From assembly GCF_900167005.1 (NCBI RefSeq), contig NZ_FUXW01000020.1:1-39301 (forward strand): a DNA stretch of 39,301 bases, read 5' to 3'. Under the pieces are notes generated by a model that searched no databases, had not been told where the DNA came from, and worked only from the letters and a program-made list of their open reading frames with translations. Both the position numbers and the translations under genes were made by a program. Below, piece by piece: positions 1 through 7,759 of the stretch (its first letter is position 1; each line of letters starts with the position of its first letter). Source of the stretch: Butyricicoccus pullicaecorum DSM 23266. GTDB lineage: Bacteria > Bacillota > Clostridia > Oscillospirales > Butyricicoccaceae.

Positions 1-41
1 AGTGGAACTGACAGAACATGGACTATATATTATAGAAGTGA

Positions 42-68
42 AGCCGAAGGAGAAATCCTTCGGCTTTT
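42..68 (+). terminator. Intrinsic terminator of an upstream gene
   Basis: A perfect 10-bp stem (AGCCGAAGGA / TCCTTCGGCT) closes a GAAA tetraloop and runs into a short T-rich tail. It lies just before the ribosome site of the first gene, so it most likely ends a transcript that began outside the window. Confidence 0.75.
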
Positions 69-93
69 ACTTTTCTGTAAGGAGCTGATCACT

Positions 94-375
94 ATGAAAC
101 CCCGTTGCATCACCCGTGGCATTGAGGCTACCATTCCGCCTTGGCTGCAAACCCTCTTGTGGTACATGTGCGACAGTATGGAAGTCCCTGAGCGGGATTA
201 TCTGCAAATCTTCTACTTGTTCTGTGATGGTGACCGCCAGCGCATTGAGCATGAGCAGGAACAGCCGGAGTACAAGCACGTTGTCGCGATTCCGGACGAG
301 CAGCCTGTTGATGCCAAGGTGTACATCATCGAAGATCCCGATCACATCACCATGTTACTAGCAGACGAATACTAA
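94..375 (+). CDS. DUF960 family protein
   Basis: A 93-residue protein that matches my recollection of the DUF960 family: an N-terminal 'ITRGIEATIPPWLQ' type start, a central 'DYLQIFYL' strand and a C-terminal acidic segment. The family is small, cytosolic and of unknown function, and is common on Firmicutes mobile elements and plasmids. The ATG at 94 has AAGGAG at 79-84. The stop overlaps the ribosome site of the amidoligase gene, so the two are almost certainly co-transcribed. The family assignment is from memory of its consensus; nothing in the sequence shows a reaction. Confidence 0.7.
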   Translation: MKPRCITRGIEATIPPWLQTLLWYMCDSMEVPERDYLQIFYLFCDGDRQRIEHEQEQPEYKHVVAIPDEQPVDAKVYIIEDPDHITMLLADEY

Positions 376-389
376 AGGAGGCTTTGAAA

Positions 390-1502
390 ATGGAAGAGAC
401 GACTTATATCTGTGAGCGCTGCGGCGAACGGGTTCCGGCGGATGCCTGTACGATGGTTGCAGACACGATTTTGTGCCCGGACTGCGTGGATATGTACACG
501 ACAGTCTGTGATTGCTGCGGAGAGCGGCTGTTCCTCTCGGACGATCAAGGAGATGAGAACATCACCCTGTGTGAGCGTTGCTATGAGCGACATTATACCC
601 ACTGTGAGCGCTGCGGGCGCGTCATTTCGTACAGCGATGCCTACTATGAGGACGATGACGAGGATGAGCCGCTATGTTATGACTGCCTGCAAGCTCGTTT
701 GCAGCAGGCGACGATCCACGATTACAGCTACACACCGCGGCTGGTTTTCCATGGCGAGCGCGACAATGAACGCTTCTTCGGCGTTGAACTGGAGATCGAC
801 GGCAACGGCAAGAGCCGCAAGAATGCCGGCGAAATCCTAAACGTCGCCAACGAGGACGCGCAGAATCTGTACATCAAAAGCGACGGTTCGCTGGACTGCG
901 GCATGGAACTGGTCACCCATCCGATGACCTTGCAATACCACCTAGAGCAGATGCCTTGGAAAAACGTCCTGCGCAAGGCAGTCGAACTCGGATATCTCAG
1001 CCACCGCACTACCACCTGCGGTCTGCACGTTCACATCTCCCGCACTACTTTCGGCGAAACCGCGCAGGAGCAGGAACTGTCGATTGCGCGGCTGCTCTAC
1101 TTCGTTGAGAAATTCTGGACGGAGTTGCTGCGGTTCTCTCGGCGCACTGAGCGACAGATCAACCGCTGGGCAGCACGATACGGCATGAAATTATCGCCGA
1201 AAGCTGTGATGGAATCAGCGAAAGACTCCCGTGCTGGACGTTACACCGCAGTGAATCTCACGAATGAAGAGACCGTAGAGATCCGAATTTTCCGAGGCAC
1301 GCTCAAATACAACACCTTGATAGCCACGCTGCAGTTGGTCAATTCCATCTGCGACGTGGCTCTTTTCTTATCTGACGAGGAATTGCAGGAGCTGTCGTGG
1401 CACGGTTTCTTGGATCGGATTCACGAGCTGGAACTCATTCAGTACTTAAAAGAGCGGAATCTCTACAAAAATGACCCTGTTATGTACGAGGAGGACGAGT
1501 AA
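390..1502 (+). CDS. Amidoligase-family protein with N-terminal zinc fingers
   Basis: A 370-residue protein with two parts. Residues 1-105 hold a run of CxxC pairs (CERC at 8-11, CPDC, CDCC, CERC, CERC, CYDC) that should bind several zinc ions in treble-clef or ribbon folds. From about residue 120 to 340 comes an amidoligase domain of the glutamine-synthetase-like COOH-NH2 ligase fold: 'FGVELEID', 'SDGSLDCGMELVTHP', 'CGLHVHIS' and 'VEIRIFRGT' are the characteristic blocks, with the acidic and His residues expected to bind ATP and metal. Known family chemistry is ATP-dependent amide bond formation on peptide or small-molecule carboxylates. ATG 390 is chosen over TTG 384 because AAAGGAGG sits at 374-381. 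It overlaps the next gene by one base (TAATG). The amidotransferase partner supports a joint reaction; the substrate is unknown. Confidence 0.85.
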   Translation: MEETTYICERCGERVPADACTMVADTILCPDCVDMYTTVCDCCGERLFLSDDQGDENITLCERCYERHYTHCERCGRVISYSDAYYEDDDEDEPLCYDCLQARLQQATIHDYSYTPRLVFHGERDNERFFGVELEIDGNGKSRKNAGEILNVANEDAQNLYIKSDGSLDCGMELVTHPMTLQYHLEQMPWKNVLRKAVELGYLSHRTTTCGLHVHISRTTFGETAQEQELSIARLLYFVEKFWTELLRFSRRTERQINRWAARYGMKLSPKAVMESAKDSRAGRYTAVNLTNEETVEIRIFRGTLKYNTLIATLQLVNSICDVALFLSDEELQELSWHGFLDRIHELELIQYLKERNLYKNDPVMYEEDE

Positions 1503-2449
1503 TGTGCAGCCTGTTTGGACTGATCGACTATCAAAACACACTGACAACGCGGCAAAAGAATCGCATTTTACAAGTGCTCAGCAAAGAATGCGAAGTGCGC
1601 GGAACTGACGCGACCGGTATTGCTTACAACTTTGGCGGCAGCATCAAGGTCTATAAGCGCCCGCTCGCCGCGCATAAGTTAAAGTTTCATGTACCCAACG
1701 GGGTTCCTGTCGTCATGGGACACACCCGACTTGCCACACAAGGCAAACCGGCAGACAACTTCAACAATCACCCGTGGTCAACCGGCTCTTTCGCCTTGGC
1801 ACACAATGGTATGCTTTGGAATGACAAAGAGCTTCGACAGACCGAGAATCTGCCAGACACACACATTCAAACGGACAGCTATGTAGCTGTGCAGCTGCTC
1901 GAACAACAGAAAACCCTGGACTTCACGACCATCAGCGCGATGGCGGAGAAAATCCAGGGTTCTTTTGTCTTTACGGTGCTTGACCGGGACGACAACCTAT
2001 ATTTTGTGCGCGGTGACAACCCGCTCGCAATCTTCGACTTCGGTGGCTTTTACTTGTATGCCTCGACCGAAGAAATTCTGCGGCGGGCGATGCGTAAGCT
2101 GCGCCTGCACCACCGGGAAGAAATCCATACCGAGGAGGGCGATATCTTGAAAATTGATCGAGCCGGTCAGTGCAGTTTTGGGCACTTCAATCCGAATCAC
2201 AGCTTGGAACACTTCTGGCGCAATCCCAGATTTCGCATGCTATCGTGGCCCGACGAAGTGGACGATCCGGAGGCGATAGACGGACAGACCGACCTGCTGA
2301 TCCAGACGGCCAAGTCGATGGGCGTATCCGAAGATGAGGTGCTGGCACTGCTCGATCTGGGGTACGATCCATGCGAGATCGAGGAACTGCTCTACAATCC
2401 GGCACTGCTGCACGAAGCGGCAGCCGAGTTGTTATATGCGTACTACTAA
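1502..2449 (+). CDS. Class II glutamine amidotransferase-like protein
   Basis: A 315-residue Ntn-hydrolase of the class II glutamine amidotransferase type. The initiator Met is followed directly by the nucleophile Cys2 (MCSLFGL). Other family blocks are 'RGTDATGIAYN', 'GHTRLATQG', 'NNHPW' and 'LAHNGML', which form the glutamine and oxyanion sites seen in GlmS, PurF and GltB N-terminal domains. No synthase or isomerase domain follows, so it probably hands ammonia, or acts as an amidohydrolase, for a separate partner. Its start overlaps the amidoligase stop, so translation is coupled. Class II amidotransferases are recurrent neighbours of amidoligases in bacterial gene clusters. The last 70 residues are acidic and Leu-rich and not recognised. 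Confidence 0.85.
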   Translation: MCSLFGLIDYQNTLTTRQKNRILQVLSKECEVRGTDATGIAYNFGGSIKVYKRPLAAHKLKFHVPNGVPVVMGHTRLATQGKPADNFNNHPWSTGSFALAHNGMLWNDKELRQTENLPDTHIQTDSYVAVQLLEQQKTLDFTTISAMAEKIQGSFVFTVLDRDDNLYFVRGDNPLAIFDFGGFYLYASTEEILRRAMRKLRLHHREEIHTEEGDILKIDRAGQCSFGHFNPNHSLEHFWRNPRFRMLSWPDEVDDPEAIDGQTDLLIQTAKSMGVSEDEVLALLDLGYDPCEIEELLYNPALLHEAAAELLYAYY

Positions 2450-2469
2450 TAAGAAAGGGGGGTGAACCT

Positions 2470-2538
2470 ATGGGTCTGGGGACCATTCTGGTCGTGATTG
2501 GTGAGATCATCGACCTTCTGGAAGACGAGGATGAATGA
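2470..2538 (+). CDS. 22-residue acidic-tailed peptide
   Basis: A very short reading frame with an unusually good ribosome site (AAAGGGGGG, 2453-2461) and an ATG at 2470, just after the amidotransferase stop. The peptide has a hydrophobic first half (GTILVVIGEII) and ends in an almost wholly acidic tail (LLEDEDE). It could be a small membrane-associated peptide, a toxin-like peptide, or a carboxylate-rich substrate for the amidoligase encoded upstream. The strong ribosome site is what supports translation; I know no homolog. Confidence 0.5.
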   Translation: MGLGTILVVIGEIIDLLEDEDE

Positions 2539-2658
2539 ACCTTGCACATCTGATTACAAAGGGAGGTGATGCGGAAAATGTAGTGGAAAGCAGGGACAAC
2601 TGCCTCGTTGCAATCCGTGAAAATCGATAAGATGTAGGGACAAGGAAGGTGGTTGTCC
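2539..2658 (+). other. Leader region before first recombinase gene
   Basis: About 120 bases without a convincing gene. It holds a second strong ribosome-like site (GGGAGGTGATG near 2560) that leads into a frame of only a few codons (ATG CGG AAA ATG TAG). Further on, an inverted pair GGACAA (2638-2643) / TTGTCC (2653-2658) encloses the GGAAGG ribosome site of the recombinase. This could limit translation of the recombinase. The regulatory reading is inference. Confidence 0.3.
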
Positions 2659-3816
2659 ATGACACAAAAATGTACAGGATACTTGGTGCGCAAGGCGGGA
2701 TACTATCACATCGTGCTCGCCGAACGCTTTGGCAAGGGGCGTAAACTGCGCTGGATTCGTACTGGAATCCGGATTGGTGAACCGCGCTATCTGGCCGAGC
2801 GGATACTGCGCGAAAAGCTGCGCAGGCTGCATGAGGATGCCAAGCGTGCCGAGCAGATTACCCAGTGGGGCGGTGATGCAGGCTTATTGAGTGCACCGCC
2901 CTCCTGCTACTTTGCGCAGTGGCTGGAAACGAGGAAGTATGCGCTCTGTGAGCGCAGTCTACGGCTGTATGAGCGCATTTTACGAAAAGCGGGGATGTAT
3001 CTGGATGAAATCGCGACAGAATTGCGCGAATTGAACGCCGATCATATCCAAAGGTATCTGGAGTTGCTGGCATACGAGCACAAGGCGCCCAGTACCATCC
3101 GACTGCACGGCGTTGTGCTGCGGGCGGTGCTGGAGGATGCCTGTGCGCGTGGATATCTGGCGCATAATCCGGCGAAAAGGGTACCAGTTCCGCGGGAGAG
3201 TGCTCGGCAGTGGAGCGGATGGGACGAGGACACACAGCGGAAATTGCTGTACGGCCTGAAAGGACATCCACTCGAACTGCCGGTGCATCTGGCGATGGTA
3301 TACGGGCTGCGATGCGGTGAGATTTGCGGCTTGCGTTGGGAAGACATCAACTGGGACGACTCCTTATTATATATAAGGAGAAACGCGGTGTTGACTTATG
3401 ACACAGATGGCAGCTCGCGCGTCATCCAGACCGAGACCATGAAAACCCAAGCAAGCCGTAGGACGTTCCCGCTGCATCCGCAGACCCGAACCCTGATGCG
3501 TGTACGAGAAGAGCAGGCAGGGGAGGGGAACGGCGCGATTTTTATCGCGAAAAATGGAAGACCGATGCGCCCGGATGGCTTGTCTAGGCGTTTTTGTCAT
3601 TTTTTACAGCAGAATGGTCTGCCCAAAATCCGGTTCCATGATTTGCGCCATCTCTGTGCGACCGCACTTGCTGATCGGGGATGTGAGTTGACCGAAGTGC
3701 AGGCATACCTCGGACATGCGAGCATCCAGACAACACTGCGGTATGCCCACCTCAATCCGGACAACAACGCCAATGTGTTCCGGATCATGCAGAACGCGCT
3801 GACGGCAGTCGGATGA
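2659..3816 (+). CDS. Tyrosine recombinase (phage-type integrase) 1
   Basis: A 385-residue site-specific recombinase. The N-terminal arm-binding region is followed by a SAM-like core-binding domain (about residues 85-180) and the catalytic domain. Catalytic residues are visible: the first Arg in 'VYGLRCGEICGLRW', the Lys in 'MKTQASRRTFPL', 'HDLRH', the late His in 'YLGHASIQTT' and the Tyr nucleophile in 'RYAHL'. It should cut and rejoin att sites to move the element. ATG 2659 is preferred to TTG 2653 because AAGGAAGG is correctly spaced before it. The protein appears complete. It converges on the minus-strand gene that starts its 3' end four bases later, and it is related to the second recombinase downstream. 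Confidence 0.93.
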   Translation: MTQKCTGYLVRKAGYYHIVLAERFGKGRKLRWIRTGIRIGEPRYLAERILREKLRRLHEDAKRAEQITQWGGDAGLLSAPPSCYFAQWLETRKYALCERSLRLYERILRKAGMYLDEIATELRELNADHIQRYLELLAYEHKAPSTIRLHGVVLRAVLEDACARGYLAHNPAKRVPVPRESARQWSGWDEDTQRKLLYGLKGHPLELPVHLAMVYGLRCGEICGLRWEDINWDDSLLYIRRNAVLTYDTDGSSRVIQTETMKTQASRRTFPLHPQTRTLMRVREEQAGEGNGAIFIAKNGRPMRPDGLSRRFCHFLQQNGLPKIRFHDLRHLCATALADRGCELTEVQAYLGHASIQTTLRYAHLNPDNNANVFRIMQNALTAVG

Positions 3817-3820
3817 CGGG

Positions 3821-6442
3821 TTAAAAGAGCGGATATGGGGAAAGGCTCAGTCCCCATATCGGCATTTCCATGGAAGTTGGGATGTACGCAGACTGCTTTT
3901 GCAGCAAGACAGGAATCGGGAGCGAAGTGCATAGTTCATAGATGATCAAAGCACTGTCTCGATTAAAATCCAGTATCAGGGCATCGGCAGCATGATCTTC
4001 CCAGAGCCAGCGGCATAATACGCGCAGCATGTCTTGGGTTTGCGGAGAATTGGCACAGCGAGAGACGATTCGGATGATAATCGGGGTGTGCTGACCGATT
4101 TTTTGGCGCAGATCACTCACGAAGTTAAGGCAGTGTTGCACCTCCTTGAGGAAGCACTTTAGCTTTTGATCAGAAGTGCCGTGCCAGTGCTGAGAAAACA
4201 GATCGGCAAAGAGTGTCAGGACAAGGCCAGACACACCGTATGGAAGCACCGATTGATAAAACTCGGCCAGCCAATCGTAGGAGGTGTCGAGAATGTGTTC
4301 AGGAAATAAGGGGGCGTCTGGAAAGCAATGATGACAGCGTGCAAGATGATCTTCGTTTGCGCCGAGTATGATAAGACCAGCCGCAGTTTTAAATATAGGA
4401 TGGTTGAGCGGAGGATGTCCCAGATCTGGATTTATGGCGAAAAACAGGCGGGATTTGGCCGCAAACATACCGATGGAACCACGGTCGAGGGTTTGTTTTT
4501 TGCGCTGATCGACAGGCTGCTCACAGAAGGTGCATGCCCATATCTGATTCAGAACCTGGGAGTGTTCGGCGGTGTAAAACAGCGGGAAGTACACCGACAG
4601 CAATGTGCGAGACAGCTTGTGCGCGTATTTTTCCAGAAATGTCTGGAGGGCAAAACGCTCGGTTTGCTGTCTGCACGCGGAAGATTGTGACACAAACGCA
4701 TGAAGCAAGTCATCTTGGGCAAACCAAGTATCTAAAGTCTGGCAGAGAGACTGTCTGCGTACTTCGAGTGTGCCAGACTGACCGGAGGAGAAGATTGCTT
4801 CCGCGATTGCGGTCAGCTGTTTTTGATTCATTTTCCGAATTCTGGTACAGACTTTGCTGGAAGGCGGCGTCTGGGGCGCTGGCGTATGATCCGGGAACAG
4901 CTGATTGATAAAAACTGTGATGGTTCGCTCATCCGCCATGGACTGGGCGGCTTGATGGAGCAGCGTCAGAATACGATAGATCGGTTTGGGGTTTTCGAGT
5001 GGCTCGAAGATGGCAGCGAATACACTCCGGTTGCTTGAGATATCGATGTTCGTGCGTGAAAGACGCTGAAAGAAATGTTGACTCAGTGTCGCGTTGCAGG
5101 AGATGTTCTGCTGTTGGAAGTATGCTTCCAGACCGTTGTACAGCAAAATATCATGCGCGAAGTATTCCTTTGAAGTTGCTTCTTCGCTCAAAACATCGTC
5201 TTCGGTCGCTGAAAGTACGGTGTAAGGATCCAGAATGTTTGTATCTCCTTTTTTGAATATACCGTGACACAGCCGGAAGATGCGCTCTTGGTTTTGGTTG
5301 AATACACGCCAGACATAAGCCGGTGCGATGGTCTGCAAATCCGGAGATGACTCCAGAAACAGCTGCACCTTCAGGAAGAACTGATATAAGGGATCCTCCT
5401 GATAGGCAGATAAGAGCTGCTTCAGTGTTGGACGCAGCTTGTTATAATCCTTGAGAGAGAGCAGCTTTGTAAAGTCCTTGTGAGGAAGCGGTTTTTGTGA
5501 AGCGCAGGAGGAAAGCAGCAAATATATTTTGGCTTTCAAGTTGCCCATGCGCTCGCTCAGGTACGAAGGAGTGCCATTCTTGTCAGATTGCAAATCGTCA
5601 GACACCTCGCAGAACTCGTTGAGTATGCTGTCGACTGCAATGCGTTCGCGGTTTTTGCTGAGGAGGTCTTGCAGCTGGGTCACGAGATCAATGATCTGCG
5701 CGTCAGTCATATCATCTACATGCTCCGCATGGCATGCAAGTTTATGGAGCGCAGTAAGAAAGTCAAATCTCAGCATGCACTGGCCAAGGCTTCCATATTT
5801 ATTGTATCTCAGGGCTGTTGAGGTTAGGCGTTTGGTGCCCATGAAGTACTCGGTGAAGAAATTGAGCAGGGTTTTAGCCTGTTCAAAGTTCAAAGGGTGG
5901 GGCTCCAATGCGGTAGCTTGAAGTGGTTTGAGTTTGGCAAGCAGTTTGTCACATTGTTCGTTCAGTGATTGCTGCTGCCAGCGCTCTGAATAGAGCTGGA
6001 AGATGTCCAAATCCTGCCGCTGGATGGCTTGGGACAGCGTCTGTTTGAGGCAGGAGTGTTCCAGCTCGGCATGCAGGGTTTGCTGATCGGGTGTTTCCAG
6101 CAAACGGCGCACCTCCTTGTGCACCGTGTCCGACTGGCACAGGGAGGGAAAGGGGAACAGGTACTGGCGATAGCAGAAATGGAGGAAGAGTAGCTGCGAA
6201 TATTGGTAGCAATCTTGCCGGGAGGGTTTGGACAGGCCCTTCAATCGCTTGAAAAGTGTGTCGAAAAAGGTGATAGCATTGCTGGTAGGCAGCTCTAAAT
6301 CCGCGCAAGTGGTGTAAAACGCATCGAACTGGCGCAGAATATAGCGCAGACCATGTGCGGGTTCAAATTCAAGTAAAAATGGGACGGAAGCCGACTCCGG
6401 ATAGGGGGTCGGCTTTTTTGCTGCATCAAGGGCGTACAACAT
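3821..6442 (-). CDS. Large unrecognised protein between two recombinases
   Basis: An 873-residue, mostly helical-looking soluble protein with no signal peptide or obvious membrane segment. I do not recognise a family. Cys and His pairs (CTFC, then CHHC roughly 65 residues later) in the last third could form one zinc site. No Walker A, nuclease or HTH motif is evident. The ATG at 6442 has AAGGAGG at 6452-6458 with 7-base spacing, so it is a well-expressed start. It lies antiparallel between two related tyrosine recombinases, with four bases to the first and a divergent 102-base gap to the second. It looks lower in GC than the kinase cluster downstream, suggesting separate origin. Cargo, defence or excision-control roles are all possible. 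Confidence 0.85.
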   Translation of the reverse strand: MLYALDAAKKPTPYPESASVPFLLEFEPAHGLRYILRQFDAFYTTCADLELPTSNAITFFDTLFKRLKGLSKPSRQDCYQYSQLLFLHFCYRQYLFPFPSLCQSDTVHKEVRRLLETPDQQTLHAELEHSCLKQTLSQAIQRQDLDIFQLYSERWQQQSLNEQCDKLLAKLKPLQATALEPHPLNFEQAKTLLNFFTEYFMGTKRLTSTALRYNKYGSLGQCMLRFDFLTALHKLACHAEHVDDMTDAQIIDLVTQLQDLLSKNRERIAVDSILNEFCEVSDDLQSDKNGTPSYLSERMGNLKAKIYLLLSSCASQKPLPHKDFTKLLSLKDYNKLRPTLKQLLSAYQEDPLYQFFLKVQLFLESSPDLQTIAPAYVWRVFNQNQERIFRLCHGIFKKGDTNILDPYTVLSATEDDVLSEEATSKEYFAHDILLYNGLEAYFQQQNISCNATLSQHFFQRLSRTNIDISSNRSVFAAIFEPLENPKPIYRILTLLHQAAQSMADERTITVFINQLFPDHTPAPQTPPSSKVCTRIRKMNQKQLTAIAEAIFSSGQSGTLEVRRQSLCQTLDTWFAQDDLLHAFVSQSSACRQQTERFALQTFLEKYAHKLSRTLLSVYFPLFYTAEHSQVLNQIWACTFCEQPVDQRKKQTLDRGSIGMFAAKSRLFFAINPDLGHPPLNHPIFKTAAGLIILGANEDHLARCHHCFPDAPLFPEHILDTSYDWLAEFYQSVLPYGVSGLVLTLFADLFSQHWHGTSDQKLKCFLKEVQHCLNFVSDLRQKIGQHTPIIIRIVSRCANSPQTQDMLRVLCRWLWEDHAADALILDFNRDSALIIYELCTSLPIPVLLQKQSAYIPTSMEMPIWGLSLSPYPLF
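3832..3860. repeat. 10-bp perfect inverted repeat at convergent gene ends
   Basis: GATATGGGGA (3832-3841) and TCCCCATATC (3851-3860) pair perfectly around a 9-base loop. It sits inside the last codons of the minus-strand 873-residue gene, 16 bases past the recombinase stop. There is no T tract, so it is a weak terminator candidate; a protein or recombinase site, or a transcript-stabilising hairpin, is equally possible. Confidence 0.55.
6389..6419 (+). terminator. Plus-strand intrinsic terminator inside the start of the minus-strand gene
   Basis: A perfect 7-bp stem (AGCCGAC 6389-6395 / GTCGGCT 6408-6414) is followed by TTTTTT on the plus strand. It lies within the first 18 codons of the antisense 873-residue gene. 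It would stop plus-strand transcription that has crossed that gene from the first recombinase and so insulate the second one. Confidence 0.6.
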
Positions 6443-6544
6443 GGCGTGGCCTCCTTTTTGAAATTGTAGCCGAAATGGGCATTTGGTGCACTGCAGAAAC
6501 AGGATGTGCCAGATATACTGATAACGTCGAAAGGTTGTGGAAAT

Positions 6545-7759
6545 ATGAAGGAGAAACGAATTTCCGGTACTTTGCAGGAGAAAAACGGACGATTTTATAT
6601 GGTTGTGCGCATGCCGACACCTGCAGGGCAGTACAGGCAGAAGTGGATTTCCACTGGCTTGCCCGTCACCGGAAACAAGCGCAAGGCAAAGCAGATGCTC
6701 GACTCCAAGCTCATCGAGCTGCAGGAGCAGCTGGACGAGCAGCAGCGGCGAGCGGGCTGGGCGGTGGCTGATGTCGGAGAGATTTTGTTCGTTGCGCTGA
6801 TCGACCGGTGGCTGCGCCGCAAGCGGCTGGAACTCGCACCGACGACCATCGAGGGATATGAGCGGATTCTAGTGAGACTGCGACCGTATTTTGCCCGGCT
6901 CAACTTGGTGACCAATGCTGTGTCGCCAGCGGTGATTGAAGGCTATGTCGACTTCCTCATCAAAGAAGGGCTGTCCGCAAACACCGTGCGGCATCATCTC
7001 ACGCTGCTCAAGTCGGTTTTCAACGATGAGATCCGCAACGGAGCCCCGATATTGAACCCGGTAAAATGCGTGAAAGGGCCGAAAAATGAAACTTTTGAGG
7101 CGAATACATATACGATCGATGAGGTCGGCGCATTGTTCGACCTGTTCCGCGGAGACCCGCTCGATGACATCGTGCAGATTGCAGTTCTGTACGGGCTGCG
7201 CAGAAGTGAGATCTTGGGCCTACGCTGGTTGGACATTGACTTTGAGCGACGAGTTTTCCACGTGCGGCATAAAGTGGTCCAAGTCAAGGTCGACGGTGTT
7301 TGGCAGCTGATCCGGAGCAACGACCTCAAGACAGAGGCCTCGCGGAGAAGTTTTCCGCTGTCGGACGCGATGCGCGAGCGTCTGCTGGCGCGTAAAGCCG
7401 CAGCCGAAGCCCGACGGGCAGCGGATGAAGGATACAGCGATGCCGATGCGGCGTATGTGTTTGTCGACCAAAATGGTGTACTGCTATGGCCGAATTACGT
7501 GACCGACCATTTTCGTCATAAAATGGCCGCAAGCACGCTGCCCAAGCTGCGTTTTCACGACTTGCGGCACACCTGCGCAACGATTTTGCTGCAAAATGGC
7601 TGCAGTTTACGCGAAATTCAGGCGTATCTGGGTCACGCCACCTACATGACAACGACGCGCTACGCGCACGTTGACGGCAAGAGCAAACAGCATGCCCTCG
7701 ACCTGCTGGGAGAGGTGCTGTTTGAAAATACAAATGAGACACAGGAGGATAACAAGTGA
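6545..7759 (+). CDS. Tyrosine recombinase (phage-type integrase) 2
   Basis: A 404-residue integrase with the AP2-like N-terminal arm domain (ISGTLQEKNGRFY...), a core-binding domain (about 90-180) and a complete catalytic domain. Catalytic blocks are 'LYGLRRSEILGLRW', 'LKTEASRRSFPL', 'HDLRHTCATILL', 'YLGHATYMTTTRYAHV'. It is clearly a paralog of the recombinase at 2659-3816. ATG 6545 is preferred to GTG 6506, since the family fold begins at MKEKRISG; AAAGG at 6530-6534 is a weak ribosome site. The 3' end overlaps the next gene by four bases (GTGA), so the two are translationally coupled. Two complete, different integrases in one element is unusual and may mean nested elements or a two-recombinase mechanism. 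Confidence 0.93.
   Translation: MKEKRISGTLQEKNGRFYMVVRMPTPAGQYRQKWISTGLPVTGNKRKAKQMLDSKLIELQEQLDEQQRRAGWAVADVGEILFVALIDRWLRRKRLELAPTTIEGYERILVRLRPYFARLNLVTNAVSPAVIEGYVDFLIKEGLSANTVRHHLTLLKSVFNDEIRNGAPILNPVKCVKGPKNETFEANTYTIDEVGALFDLFRGDPLDDIVQIAVLYGLRRSEILGLRWLDIDFERRVFHVRHKVVQVKVDGVWQLIRSNDLKTEASRRSFPLSDAMRERLLARKAAAEARRAADEGYSDADAAYVFVDQNGVLLWPNYVTDHFRHKMAASTLPKLRFHDLRHTCATILLQNGCSLREIQAYLGHATYMTTTRYAHVDGKSKQHALDLLGEVLFENTNETQEDNK

Noticed and set aside
6463-6468. TACAAT on the minus strand before the 873-residue gene, and TATACT (6514-6519) before recombinase 2
   Set aside because: Each has no -35 or TG extension at the right distance; I cannot support them as promoters.
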